Made by a program: the position numbers and the translations under genes. From assembly GCF_009617585.1 (NCBI RefSeq), contig NZ_WIXI01000050.1, positions 62,001 to 126,000 on the forward strand: DNA of 64,000 bases, read 5' to 3'. The DNA is from Endobacterium cereale. GTDB taxonomy: Bacteria > Pseudomonadota > Alphaproteobacteria > Rhizobiales > Rhizobiaceae. This document shows positions 42,116 to 50,217 of this stretch, piece after piece (the first letter of the stretch is position 1; each line of letters starts with the position of its first letter). Below the pieces are notes generated by a model. That model did not search any database and was not told the origin of the DNA. It saw only the letters and a program-made list of their open reading frames with translations.

Positions 42116-43176
42116 CGCTTTCCGTCGATGCAAAGACACGGCTTGGCGAGTTTTCGCTTGATGTTTCCTTCACGTCCGAACAGGGGGTGACGGCGCTTTT
42201 TGGCCGTTCCGGTTCGGGCAAAACCTCGGTCATCCGCATGATCGCAGGCCTGTCGCAACCGGATCAGGGACGCATCGTGCTGGATGGCGATGTAGTGATG
42301 GATGCGTCGAAAGGCATCTTTATGCCGCCGCACAGGCGTCGTTTCGGCTACGTGTTTCAGGAAGCGCGGCTTTTCCCGCATCTCGATGTGCGAAAAAACC
42401 TCAACTATGGACGCTGGTTTGCCCGCAAGCCCGGGGGATCCGACCATTTTGATCAGGTGGTCGACCTGCTTGGCATCGGTGCCCTGCTGGAGAGGCGGCC
42501 CGGAAAATTGTCGGGTGGCGAACAGCAGCGCGTGGCCATCGGGCGTGCGCTTCTGTCTTCGCCGCGTCTGCTCCTGATGGACGAACCTCTGGCGGCGCTG
42601 GATGAAAGCCGCAAGAGCGAGGTTCTGCCTTATCTGGAACGGTTGCGCGACGAACTGGGGCTGCCAATCGTTTATGTCAGCCATTCCGTTTCGGAAGTGG
42701 CGCGACTGGCGGATCGTGTCGTGCTGATGAAGGACGGACGGATCGAGGCAATCGGCGGAGCCTCGGAAGTGTTGCGTGGTTCGGGCGCGGATACGCGTGA
42801 GGCGGCCAGTGTTCTTTTCGGCACCGTAGAAGCGGTGGACGAGGTTCACCGGTTGACGCGGGTAAACACGGGTGCCGGCACTTTGCTCGTGCCCGCAGAG
42901 CAGGCGCAGGTGGGCAAGACAGTGCGCGTGCTGGTGCCGGCGCGTGACGTGATGATCGCCACGACCAAACCCGAGGGGCTGAGTGCGCTCAACATATTGT
43001 CGGGCACGGTCGAGCGGATCGATGCGGATGGCGAGGGCATGATCGGCGTGCGTATCGTCTGCGGCAGCGAGACCATTCTTGCCCGCATCACGGCCTTTTC
43101 GGGCGGCATGCTGGGGCTCACGCCGGGAAAGGCGGTGTTTGCCGCCATCAAGACGGCGGCACTGGAGCGGCGTTAA
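42112..43176 (+). CDS. modC: Molybdate ABC transporter ATPase
   Basis: A 354-residue ATPase with Walker A GRSGSGKTS near residue 30, signature LSGGEQQR and Walker B LLLMDEPLAALD. The C-terminal 70 residues (LNILSGTVERIDADGEGMIGVRIVCG) form a molybdate-binding TOBE/Mop domain. Its ATG overlaps the modB stop. Its own stop overlaps that of the convergent modE-like gene. Confidence 0.93.
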   Translation: MTLSVDAKTRLGEFSLDVSFTSEQGVTALFGRSGSGKTSVIRMIAGLSQPDQGRIVLDGDVVMDASKGIFMPPHRRRFGYVFQEARLFPHLDVRKNLNYGRWFARKPGGSDHFDQVVDLLGIGALLERRPGKLSGGEQQRVAIGRALLSSPRLLLMDEPLAALDESRKSEVLPYLERLRDELGLPIVYVSHSVSEVARLADRVVLMKDGRIEAIGGASEVLRGSGADTREAASVLFGTVEAVDEVHRLTRVNTGAGTLLVPAEQAQVGKTVRVLVPARDVMIATTKPEGLSALNILSGTVERIDADGEGMIGVRIVCGSETILARITAFSGGMLGLTPGKAVFAAIKTAALERR

Positions 43177-43574
43177 ATTTCTGGCTCATTGGCTGCCGGC
43201 ATGCGATGCTTGTCGAGCCATGTCAGATCGGCGTCGATGGCACTGACCGCCTTTTCCTGAAGCGCCTGCATGCGGACAAGCAGTTCGTCGCCGAAAGCGG
43301 TGAGGGCTGCACCGCCTCCCTGTTTGCCGCCGCGCTGGCTTTCCACCACAGGTTTGCCGAACATGTGGTTCATTTCGTCCACCAGAAGCCAGGCGCGTCG
43401 ATAGGACATATCCATGGCCCGGCCGGCAGCCGAGATGGAGCCTGTCTCGCGGATAAGACTCATCAATTGCAATTTGCCACGACCAAGCCTGACGCCACCC
43501 GGAAAATCGATGCGCAGGATGACAGTCAAATCATTTGCTTTTGTTTTCGCCATTGCGCGATCCGTTTCTCCCAT
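43173..43574 (-). CDS. modE: ModE-like winged-helix regulator without molybdate-binding domains
   Basis: A 133-residue protein matching the ModE N-terminal DNA-binding half: RLGRGKLQLMSLIRETGSISAAGRAMDMSYRRAWLLVDEMN, then PVVESQRGGKQGGGAALTAFGDELL. Full ModE (about 260 residues) carries two C-terminal Mop domains; these are absent here. It would bind the Mo-box before modA, but molybdate must be sensed differently, perhaps via another protein. ATG 43574 is used (GGGAG upstream); 43553 is possible. Convergent with modC, the stops overlapping by three bases. Confidence 0.85.
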   Translation of the reverse strand: MGETDRAMAKTKANDLTVILRIDFPGGVRLGRGKLQLMSLIRETGSISAAGRAMDMSYRRAWLLVDEMNHMFGKPVVESQRGGKQGGGAALTAFGDELLVRMQALQEKAVSAIDADLTWLDKHRMPAANEPEI

Positions 43575-43586
43575 GCGGCTCCCGCG

Positions 43587-44531
43587 TCAATAGCCGGCTT
43601 TGATGTCTACCGTCTTCGGCAGGTTTCCGGTCTGGCGCCAGTTGCGGATATTGGCTGCGACGATGCCTGCGGCGGTAAAACGGTCTGTCGGGCCTGAAAT
43701 ATGCGGCAATACCGTGATGGACGGATGCGCCCATAACGCAGAAGAGGCAGGCAGGGGCTCTTCGGCAAACACATCAAGCACGGCATGAGACAGTTGGCCG
43801 GCATCGAGCGCAGCAATCAGGTCGGCGTCAACGACGATGGGGCCACGGGCGAAATTGATGATGGCGGCGCCCGGCTTCATCCGGGCAAACCGGCGGCTAT
43901 TCAGCATACCGCGGGTGTCTTCCGTCAATGGCATCAGGCAGACGAGGATGTCGCTGGCGGCAAGAACATGCTCAAAACCGCTTTCGCCAGACAATGTTTC
44001 GATCATTCCAAGTGTTTTGGGACTGCGGCTCCAGCCGATGACATTGAAGCCTGCCGCCTTGAGGCGATCGGCTGCTGCCTTGCCGAGTTCCCCGAGGCCG
44101 AGCAGGCCAACGGTGACGTCGCGGGGGTGGCGGTAGTCACGCGGGGCCCATTGCGCTTTTTCCTGCGCGGTTCGGTAGGCTGGCATGTCTCGTTGCAGAT
44201 AAAAGGTCCAGGCCAGCACGGCTTCCGCCATCACCCGCGCCAATTCCGGATCGACAAGGCGCACGATTGGTACAACGCCCGGTCCAAGTTCGGCCACCAG
44301 CCGCTCGACACCGGCCCAGAGGCTGTGGATCCATTGAATGTTGAGGAGTTCTGCCACGTCCGCCGGATCGGGGTTGGCGACAATCGCCAGTTCAGCTTCA
44401 CGGCGTTGGTTCTCGCTCATTTCATGGAAGGCAAGAATGGTTTCTTCCGGCAATGCCTCCGTCAGCGTTTCTTTCCAAACAGCCTCCGTTGCGGCGTCCA
44501 TACGGGTCACAAGGGCAAGCGGCTTTGGCAT
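43587..44531 (-). CDS. D-isomer-specific 2-hydroxyacid dehydrogenase (GhrA-like)
   Basis: A 314-residue NAD(P)H-dependent dehydrogenase. The dinucleotide fold is VGLLGLGELGKAAADRLKAAGFNVIGWSRSPK (about 140-170). The catalytic Arg is in INFARGPIVVD, the Glu in DVFAEEPLPASS and the His in VLPHISGPTD. Overall it resembles glyoxylate/hydroxypyruvate reductase A. It probably reduces glyoxylate or hydroxypyruvate in the cytoplasm. It starts 12 bases upstream of the modE-like gene on the same strand and may be co-transcribed with it. Confidence 0.85.
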   Translation of the reverse strand: MPKPLALVTRMDAATEAVWKETLTEALPEETILAFHEMSENQRREAELAIVANPDPADVAELLNIQWIHSLWAGVERLVAELGPGVVPIVRLVDPELARVMAEAVLAWTFYLQRDMPAYRTAQEKAQWAPRDYRHPRDVTVGLLGLGELGKAAADRLKAAGFNVIGWSRSPKTLGMIETLSGESGFEHVLAASDILVCLMPLTEDTRGMLNSRRFARMKPGAAIINFARGPIVVDADLIAALDAGQLSHAVLDVFAEEPLPASSALWAHPSITVLPHISGPTDRFTAAGIVAANIRNWRQTGNLPKTVDIKAGY

Positions 44532-44732
44532 GGCGGCATCTTTCCGGGAAAGTTGGAAACCTCAGGGATCGTCACAGTGCCTTTTAGCACGCAGATGGTG
44601 TGTATCCAATCATTGCGCTTTATATTTCAATGAGATGAAGATGTAGTGCAGCATCAGGCGCGATGTCGTCGATTCGACCCGATGCCTCACGCTGCTGGTT
44701 CGCCAGAAATAACCCAATCAGGAACAGCTTTT

Positions 44733-45593
44733 ATGACCCGCACCGTTTATCTCAATGGCCAGTGGTTGCCGGAAGATCAGGCGAAAGTCTCGATCTTCGA
44801 TCGAGGTTATGTCTTCGCCGATGCCATTTATGAGGTAACGGCTGTGATCGGTGGCAAGCTTCTGGACTATCCCGGCCACACTGCCCGGCTGAAACGGTCG
44901 CTGGAGGCGATCGGCATATCAATGCCGGTAAGCGAAGATGAGTTGCTGGACCTGCACCACACGATCGTCGAGAAAAACGGACTCGATCAGGGGCTGGTTT
45001 ATCTGCAGATCTCGCGCGGCGCGGAAGACCGCAATTTTCTGTTTTCCGACAACCTGACGCCGACCCTGTCGATGTTCACTCAGGTTGTGCCGTTGCTCGC
45101 CAACCCCAAGGCTGAAACAGGGCTGGCGGTTATCTCCATGCCCGACGGTCGATGGGCCAACCGGCAGATCAAGACTGTTCAACTGCTTTATTCGTCGCTC
45201 GCCAAAATGGAAGCGAAAAATCGTGGTGCCGATGACGTCATTTTCGTCGAGGACGGTTTGATCACCGAGGCAAGTTCGGCCAATTTTCATATCATCACCA
45301 AGTCTGGTGTGCTGGTGACGCGACAGCTATCAAACGCATTGTTGCACGGCATAACCCGCAGCTCGGTACTGAGTCTGGCGTTAACGGCGCAGCTGAAAGT
45401 GGAGGAGCGGGCGTTTTCGGTGGAGGAGGCTCAGGATGCCGCCGAGGCTTTTATCACTTCGGCTGGAGCGTTTGTCATGCCGGTCGTCTCAATCGACGGT
45501 ACATCTATCGGTGATGGCAAGCCGGGCAAGACAACGTTGCGGATACGTGAAATCTATATCGAGGATCAATTAAGCCGCGCCATGGCACGGTGA
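44733..45593 (+). CDS. D-amino-acid transaminase (class IV, Dat-like)
   Basis: A 286-residue PLP enzyme. Markers: VSIFDRGYVFADAIYEV near residue 25, PLP lysine in NRQIKTVQLLYSSLAKMEAK, and the Glu in GLITEASSANFHII that contacts the cofactor nitrogen. The arrangement fits D-alanine transaminase more than branched-chain or 4-amino-4-deoxychorismate enzymes. It converts D-amino acids and 2-oxoglutarate to keto acids and D-glutamate. ATG 44733 is used, with AGGA upstream; the longer open frame from a GTG at 44646 has no ribosome site. Confidence 0.85.
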   Translation: MTRTVYLNGQWLPEDQAKVSIFDRGYVFADAIYEVTAVIGGKLLDYPGHTARLKRSLEAIGISMPVSEDELLDLHHTIVEKNGLDQGLVYLQISRGAEDRNFLFSDNLTPTLSMFTQVVPLLANPKAETGLAVISMPDGRWANRQIKTVQLLYSSLAKMEAKNRGADDVIFVEDGLITEASSANFHIITKSGVLVTRQLSNALLHGITRSSVLSLALTAQLKVEERAFSVEEAQDAAEAFITSAGAFVMPVVSIDGTSIGDGKPGKTTLRIREIYIEDQLSRAMAR

Positions 45594-45711
45594 GCCCGGA
45601 TTTAGCCGCATGCTCAATTCGTGATCGGCGCTCCCCTGGGGTGCCGTCCAAATTTTCAGCACATATGCTCATTATTTGACTTTTTGCATAAAAAGTCAGC
45701 GCACTGTCTAC

Positions 45712-45927
45712 TCAGTTCGTGCGGTTTGGTTTGCCATCACCGTCATGAAGCGCTTCTTCATGATACCAGGATCCGCCAAAAGCGAGGTCGGAAAATTCGA
45801 CGCTCGGACTGGTTTTAGTCATCGTCGCAGTCTGGATGCGTGATGCCTGCGTTGCGTGCCAGCCTGAGCGGCCGCCTACCGGAAATTGCAAAACCGTTGC
45901 TGTCTGTCTTTCGAAATTCGTCGCCAT
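45712..45927 (-). CDS. DUF2735-type small protein divergent from glnII
   Basis: A 71-residue protein with the pattern I know from DUF2735: an N-terminal ATVLQFPVGGR segment and a C-terminal AFGGSWYHEEALHD. Such genes are often found beside glutamine synthetase II genes in Rhizobiales. ATG 45927 is preceded by GGACG with suitable spacing; the frame is open to 45981 without a better start. It has no signal peptide or membrane segment. Its role is unknown, though the position suggests a link to nitrogen metabolism. Confidence 0.7.
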   Translation of the reverse strand: MATNFERQTATVLQFPVGGRSGWHATQASRIQTATMTKTSPSVEFSDLAFGGSWYHEEALHDGDGKPNRTN

Positions 45928-46137
45928 GATTTTCGTCCGATGTCGTGTGGTTACGTCCGCACGGCCGTAGTTGCTCATCATTTATTCCATAAGCCTGAAA
46001 ATAAGTCAAGAATCGGCCGAATAAATGTGCATCTTGCCTACAATTTAATCAAGTAGATGATTTTCATTGTGAGCATGGCAAAAATGCCTGTTTCTCGCTC
46101 AACGCTTGCCGGGTGTGATTGGTTCCGAGCTCGCAGT

Positions 46138-46154
46138 TGGCGCAAAAATCGCCA
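46138..46154. promoter_or_regulatory. Candidate NtrC-type enhancer site upstream of glnII
   Basis: TGGCG-N7-CGCCA is a 17-base inverted repeat, the length of NtrC sites (TGCACC-N5-GGTGCA), about 90 bases before the sigma-54 promoter. It differs from consensus in the arms, so the assignment rests on position and symmetry. Confidence 0.4.
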
Positions 46155-46240
46155 CGCCGATTTTTTCACCTCTTTAAGGGCCGCCTCAGCGAAGGATTTT
46201 GTGCGTTACGGAATCGATTTTTTCGCATCGAAATCGAATC

Positions 46241-46256
46241 TGGCACGGCGCATGCA
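46241..46256 (+). promoter_or_regulatory. Sigma-54 promoter of glnII
   Basis: TGGCACGGCGCATGCA matches the -24/-12 consensus TGGCACG-N4-TTGCA at all but one specified position, with the invariant GG and GC correctly spaced. It is about 90 bases before the glnII start, as expected for the NtrC-controlled gene. Confidence 0.8.
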
Positions 46257-46346
46257 TCGTATTTGGCATCCATGATGGACCGGTCCCAATGTGTGGTCGG
46301 CCGTTTGGTGTTGCGCTCATTCAGACAGCATCAGTAGAGAGAACAG

Positions 46347-47381
46347 ATGACGAAATATAAGCTCGAGTACATTTGGCTGGACGGCTACACCCCGGTTCCG
46401 AACCTTCGCGGTAAAACGCAGGTCAAGGAATTCGATGCTTTCCCGACGCTGGAGCAGCTGCCGCTCTGGGGCTTTGATGGTTCGTCCACGATGCAGGCCG
46501 AAGGTCGCTCGTCTGACTGCGTTCTCAAGCCGGTCGCTCTTTATCCGGATCCGGCGCGCACCAATGGTGCGCTGGTCATGTGCGAAGTCATGATGCCGGA
46601 TGGCGTCACGCCGCATCCGTCCAACAGCCGCGCAACCATCCTCGACGACGAAGATGCATGGTTCGGCTTCGAGCAGGAATATTTCTTCTACGAAAACGGC
46701 CGTCCGCTCGGCTTCCCGGAACTGGGTTACCCGGCTCCGCAGGGTCCGTATTATTGCGGCGTTGGCGCCAGCAATGTTGGTCCGGTTGCCCGCGAAATCG
46801 TCGAGGAGCACCTGGATCTCTGCCTTGCTGCCGGCATCAACCATGAAGGCATCAATGCCGAAGTGGCCAAGGGTCAGTGGGAATTCCAGATCTTTGGCAA
46901 AGGCTCGAAGCGCGCTGCCGACCAGATCTGGATGGCCCGTTACCTCTTGCAGCGCTTGACGGAACAGTACGGTATCGACATCGAATATCACTGCAAGCCG
47001 CTCGGCGACACCGACTGGAACGGTTCGGGCATGCACTGCAACTTCTCAACTAAGTACATGCGCGAAGTTGGCGGCAAGGAGTATTTCGAAGCGCTGATGG
47101 CGCAGTTCGAAAAGAACCTCGACGCGCACATCGCTGTTTACGGCCCGGACAACGACAAGCGTCTGACCGGCAAGCACGAGACCGCTCCGTGGAACAAGTT
47201 CTCCTACGGCGTTGCCGACCGTGGCGCCTCGATCCGCGTTCCACATTCCTTCGTCAAGAACGACTACAAGGGCTACCTTGAAGACCGTCGTCCGAACAGC
47301 CAGGGTTGCCCTTACCAGATCGCTTCCCAGGTCCTGAAGACGATCTCGGAAGTGCCGCTCGCAAAGTCGGCTGCCGCCTAA
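46347..47381 (+). CDS. glnII: Glutamine synthetase type II
   Basis: A 344-residue eukaryote-type glutamine synthetase that makes glutamine from glutamate, ammonia and ATP. Motifs: LPLWGFDGSSTMQAEGRSSDC (N-terminal beta-grasp), WFGFEQEYFFYENGRPLGFP (metal Glu residues), NGSGMHCNFST (ammonia/glutamate site) and GASIRVP, LEDRRP near the C-terminus. GSII lacks the adenylylation Tyr of GlnA, so control is mainly transcriptional, here by the sigma-54 promoter. A bidirectional terminator follows. Confidence 0.96.
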   Translation: MTKYKLEYIWLDGYTPVPNLRGKTQVKEFDAFPTLEQLPLWGFDGSSTMQAEGRSSDCVLKPVALYPDPARTNGALVMCEVMMPDGVTPHPSNSRATILDDEDAWFGFEQEYFFYENGRPLGFPELGYPAPQGPYYCGVGASNVGPVAREIVEEHLDLCLAAGINHEGINAEVAKGQWEFQIFGKGSKRAADQIWMARYLLQRLTEQYGIDIEYHCKPLGDTDWNGSGMHCNFSTKYMREVGGKEYFEALMAQFEKNLDAHIAVYGPDNDKRLTGKHETAPWNKFSYGVADRGASIRVPHSFVKNDYKGYLEDRRPNSQGCPYQIASQVLKTISEVPLAKSAAA

Positions 47382-47400
47382 GTCTCCCAAGACTTTCAAA

Positions 47401-47436
47401 CAAAACCGCCGCCTGTGAAAACGGGCGGCGGTTTTG
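47401..47436. terminator. Terminator between glnII and the opposing small gene
   Basis: CAAAACCGCCGCC (47401-47413) and GGCGGCGGTTTTG (47424-47436) form a perfect 13-bp stem with a 10-base loop. The arms end in A and T runs, so it can stop transcription from both convergent genes. Confidence 0.85.
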
Positions 47437-47460
47437 TCGTTTTAGGTTTCTGCTTGTCCG

Positions 47461-47658
47461 TCAGGCCGCACCGGCAGGATCGCCGATCGGCAAAAGGGCG
47501 GGCTCGAGCGGTGGATCATTGGGGTTCTTGGTGTCGCCGGGATCCTTAACCGGCGGAACCAGTGGTTTTTCCTGAACGCGGTCGGGAATGCCGGGTGTCG
47601 GTGTTGGGCCGCGTGGGGTTTCTGCTTCCGGTGTCGGGATCGGGTCGCGATTGGGCAT
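47461..47658 (-). CDS. Small proline-rich protein, unknown function
   Basis: A 65-residue protein, very rich in Pro, Asp, Glu and Thr (MPNRDPIPTPEAE, DPGDTKNPNDPP) with no Cys, Trp or hydrophobic segment; probably disordered. It is believed because of the near-perfect ribosome site AAGGAGG 7 bases before its ATG and because it ends next to the shared terminator. No function can be assigned. Confidence 0.6.
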   Translation of the reverse strand: MPNRDPIPTPEAETPRGPTPTPGIPDRVQEKPLVPPVKDPGDTKNPNDPPLEPALLPIGDPAGAA

Positions 47659-47814
47659 GTGCTTGCCTCCTTGTCCTTGTTTTCAAAAAGACAACCAGCG
47701 CCGCGGCCAGAAGTTCCCGATCGTGTCGAGCTTCGCTCATTTACCAATCCCCACATAACTGTCGTAAAACGCGAGTGAAGCTACATTTTCGATTCGACAA
47801 GAACGCCGACATTC

Positions 47815-47836
47815 GTTACCGGTTAAACGATTAATC
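47815..47836. promoter_or_regulatory. Candidate operator before the LacI-led operon
   Basis: GTTACCGGTTAAAC is a degenerate LacI-type palindrome and is followed at once by GATTAATC, a perfect 8-base palindrome. It lies 37 bases before the regulator gene that opens the operon, where autoregulation would be expected. The match is imperfect. Confidence 0.35.
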
Positions 47837-47872
47837 ATCTGCATTACTGTCCACTCGGCGAACGTTGCTTTG

Positions 47873-48949
47873 ATGTCACGTCAGAAACCTAGGCTTGCAA
47901 GAATCGCGGATGCCCTTGGCGTTTCCACCGCCACGGTTTCCAATGCGTTGTCCGGCAAAGGGCGGGTGTCGCCTGAACTGGTGGAACGTATTCGCGCAAC
48001 GGCGGCCGAGCTTGGCTACGTGCCGAGCGTGGCCGGCCGGGCGCTTCGCACCGGGCGTAGCGGTGTTCTGGGTCTGGTTCTCGCCGATATCAGCAATCCC
48101 CTGTTTCCAAAACTGGCGCAAGCCATTGAAAATTCTGCCTCCAAGGCCGGATACGGCATACTGATCGCGGATTCCCATGGCGATGTGACGGCGCAAACGC
48201 AGGCTATCGAACGGCTGATCGAACGTGGTGTCGATGGCATGATCGTGGTGCCGCGCCGCGGTACATGGGTCACTGGTGCAAGCTGTCCGGTGGCGGTCAT
48301 CGACAGTCCTTCGACGCCCGGCAATACGGTTGCTGCCGATCACTGGACGGGTGGGCAGGGGCTTGGCCGACATCTGGCGTCGCTTGGTCACAAACATGTG
48401 CTTCTGCTTGGCAACAGCACGACATCGAATGTGCAGGGCGACCGGCTTGGCGGCGTGAAGGCGGGTCTCGGTAATGCCAATGTAGAGACGATCTGGATCG
48501 AAAAGCTGGAAGCAAAGGCCGGGCCGGGATGTTCGCTGGGGCTTGAGGAGGCGGTCGCGCGTGGCGTGACGGCAGTCGCTGCCATTTCCGATCTGGTTGC
48601 CTTGCGCGCCCTTACCGAATTGCAGCGCGCCGGCATTGCGGTGCCGGAAGATGTCAGCGTGACCGGTTTTGACGACTTGATCTGGTCTTCGGTGGTCACG
48701 CCTGGGCTGACAACCATGCGCATGGATGTCGCGACGATTGCCGATATTGCCATCGCCGCCGTGCTCGATGCGATCAACCAGCCGCAATCGACAGGGGCGC
48801 GTGGTTCGGATGGTGACACCGTGACCGCAAGTCAGCCGAAAGTGCCGATGGAACTGGTGGTTCGTCAGTCCACAGGGCCGGTGAAAATTTCCGCATCCCT
48901 TACCGATAACAAAGAAGCAAACCTCACAGTAGGAGAACTGATCCAATGA
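47873..48949 (+). CDS. LacI-family regulator of the nucleoside/purine operon
   Basis: A 358-residue regulator. The HTH and hinge occupy residues 1-60 (RLARIADALGVSTATVSNALSGKGRVSPELVERI), then a periplasmic-binding-protein-like domain begins GRSGVLGLVLADISNPLFPKLAQAIE. Its stop overlaps the ATG of the binding-protein gene by 4 bases, so repressor and importer are translationally coupled in one operon. The downstream enzymes suggest a purine or nucleoside as inducer. It has an extended C-terminal tail after the usual end of the domain. Confidence 0.88.
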   Translation: MSRQKPRLARIADALGVSTATVSNALSGKGRVSPELVERIRATAAELGYVPSVAGRALRTGRSGVLGLVLADISNPLFPKLAQAIENSASKAGYGILIADSHGDVTAQTQAIERLIERGVDGMIVVPRRGTWVTGASCPVAVIDSPSTPGNTVAADHWTGGQGLGRHLASLGHKHVLLLGNSTTSNVQGDRLGGVKAGLGNANVETIWIEKLEAKAGPGCSLGLEEAVARGVTAVAAISDLVALRALTELQRAGIAVPEDVSVTGFDDLIWSSVVTPGLTTMRMDVATIADIAIAAVLDAINQPQSTGARGSDGDTVTASQPKVPMELVVRQSTGPVKISASLTDNKEANLTVGELIQ

Positions 48950-49977
48950 ACAAGGTCATGCTCGCATCGGGCGTCGCCCTGATGCTCTCCATGGGCGCTG
49001 CCCAAACCGCATTCGCGCAGGAAAAGACCCTGACGATCTCCGTCTATGCGCTGGCGCAGGACGAATACAAGAAGATCCTTTATACGCCGTTCGAAGAGAA
49101 ATGCGGCTGCAAGCTGGTGGTCGAGACCGGCAACAGCGTCGAGCGTATCGCCAAGATGGATGCCAATAAGGCAAACCCGGTAGTCGACATGGCTGTTGTT
49201 TCGATGGCGGACGCGCTGTCGGCTGCCCGCGCCGGGCTTATCGATAAGATCGATACGTCGAAAATCGCCAGCTTCAACCAGCTTTACGACATTGCCAAGG
49301 ACCCGAATGGCGACGGCATGAGCGTCGGTTATACATTCTACGCCACCTCGATCGCCTATCGTTCGGACAAGATGAAGATCGAGTCCTGGGCCGATCTGCT
49401 TAAGCCGGAATATGCCGCCCATATCGCATGGCCGAATGTCACCACCAACCAGGGGCCGCCGTCGCTCTACATGCTCGGTCAGGCGCTGGGCAAGGATACA
49501 CCGGATCTCGCCGCTCCGATCGAAGCCATTGGCGCTGCCAAGGACGATATCGTCACCTTCTATGAAAAGTCGTCGCAGCTGGTTCAGTTGATGCAGCAGG
49601 AAGAAATCTGGGCAGCACCGATCGGCCGCTTCACCTGGGCACCCTTCACCAAGCTCGACATGCCGATTGCATGGGCGACGCCGAAGGAAGGCCAGACCGG
49701 CGGCATGAATGTCATGATCGTCACCAAGAACTCCAAGAACCGCGATCTGGCGCTTGAGTTCATGGATTTCTGGCTGTCCGCTGACACCCAGGCAAAGCTT
49801 GCCGAAGCCCGCATCGACAGCCCGGCCAACAGCGAGGCCAACGTTTCCGAGGCCGCTGCCAACAACCTCACCTATGGTGAGGAAACTGCCAAGAGCCTGA
49901 AGCTCATTCCTTCGGCCGTGTCGATCGACAACCGCGCCGGTTGGCTGAAAAGCTGGAACGAGAAGGTCGGCCAGTAA
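48946..49977 (+). CDS. ABC transporter substrate-binding protein (PotD/AfuA-like)
   Basis: A 343-residue periplasmic protein with a signal peptide (MNKVMLASGVALMLSMGAA, AFA cleavage near residue 25). The core resembles polyamine/iron/thiamine binding proteins: LTISVYALAQDEYKKILYTPFEEKCGCKLVVETGN, VDMAVVSMADA, VGYTFYATSIAYRSDKM and SWADLLKPEYAAHIAWPN. The two adjacent Cys in KCGCK are unusual and might form a disulfide or bind a ligand. Given the nucleoside hydrolase and adenine deaminase in the operon, the ligand may be a nucleoside or purine. Confidence 0.85.
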   Translation: MNKVMLASGVALMLSMGAAQTAFAQEKTLTISVYALAQDEYKKILYTPFEEKCGCKLVVETGNSVERIAKMDANKANPVVDMAVVSMADALSAARAGLIDKIDTSKIASFNQLYDIAKDPNGDGMSVGYTFYATSIAYRSDKMKIESWADLLKPEYAAHIAWPNVTTNQGPPSLYMLGQALGKDTPDLAAPIEAIGAAKDDIVTFYEKSSQLVQLMQQEEIWAAPIGRFTWAPFTKLDMPIAWATPKEGQTGGMNVMIVTKNSKNRDLALEFMDFWLSADTQAKLAEARIDSPANSEANVSEAAANNLTYGEETAKSLKLIPSAVSIDNRAGWLKSWNEKVGQ

Positions 49978-50007
49978 AAAAGGGGGCTGTCTGCGCGATT
50001 GCGGAGA

Positions 50008-50168
50008 TTGCCCCTCACCCACAGCGCAGCTTGCGGCGATTGCCCTTTCCCAACAGGCGGGGAGAGGGACTTGCTCGCTCGCTGTTCAGTCACTTGAGGC
50101 AAGGCAAGTGCCAAATCTCCATTCTTCCCGCCTGCGGGGAGAAGATGCGGCTAAGCGGATAAGGGGCG
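50008..50168. repeat. Pair of rhizobial intergenic palindromic repeats
   Basis: Two related units face each other in the 240-base gap before the first permease gene: one at 50008-50070 (CCCCTCACCC ... GGGGAGAGGG) and one, inverted, at 50113-50168 (CTTCCCGCCTGCGGGGAGAAG ... AAGGGGCG). Both resemble the units at 59331-59461. They could form mRNA hairpins that set the ratio of binding protein to permease. Confidence 0.65.
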
Positions 50169-50217
50169 ACCCCATCCACCGAGCCAGACTTGAGACGATA
50201 CCGAAGAAAGACAAAAG

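Noticed and set aside
46021..46275. Small plus-strand open frames upstream of glnII
   Set aside because: They cover the sigma-54 promoter and the candidate NtrC site and have no ribosome site.
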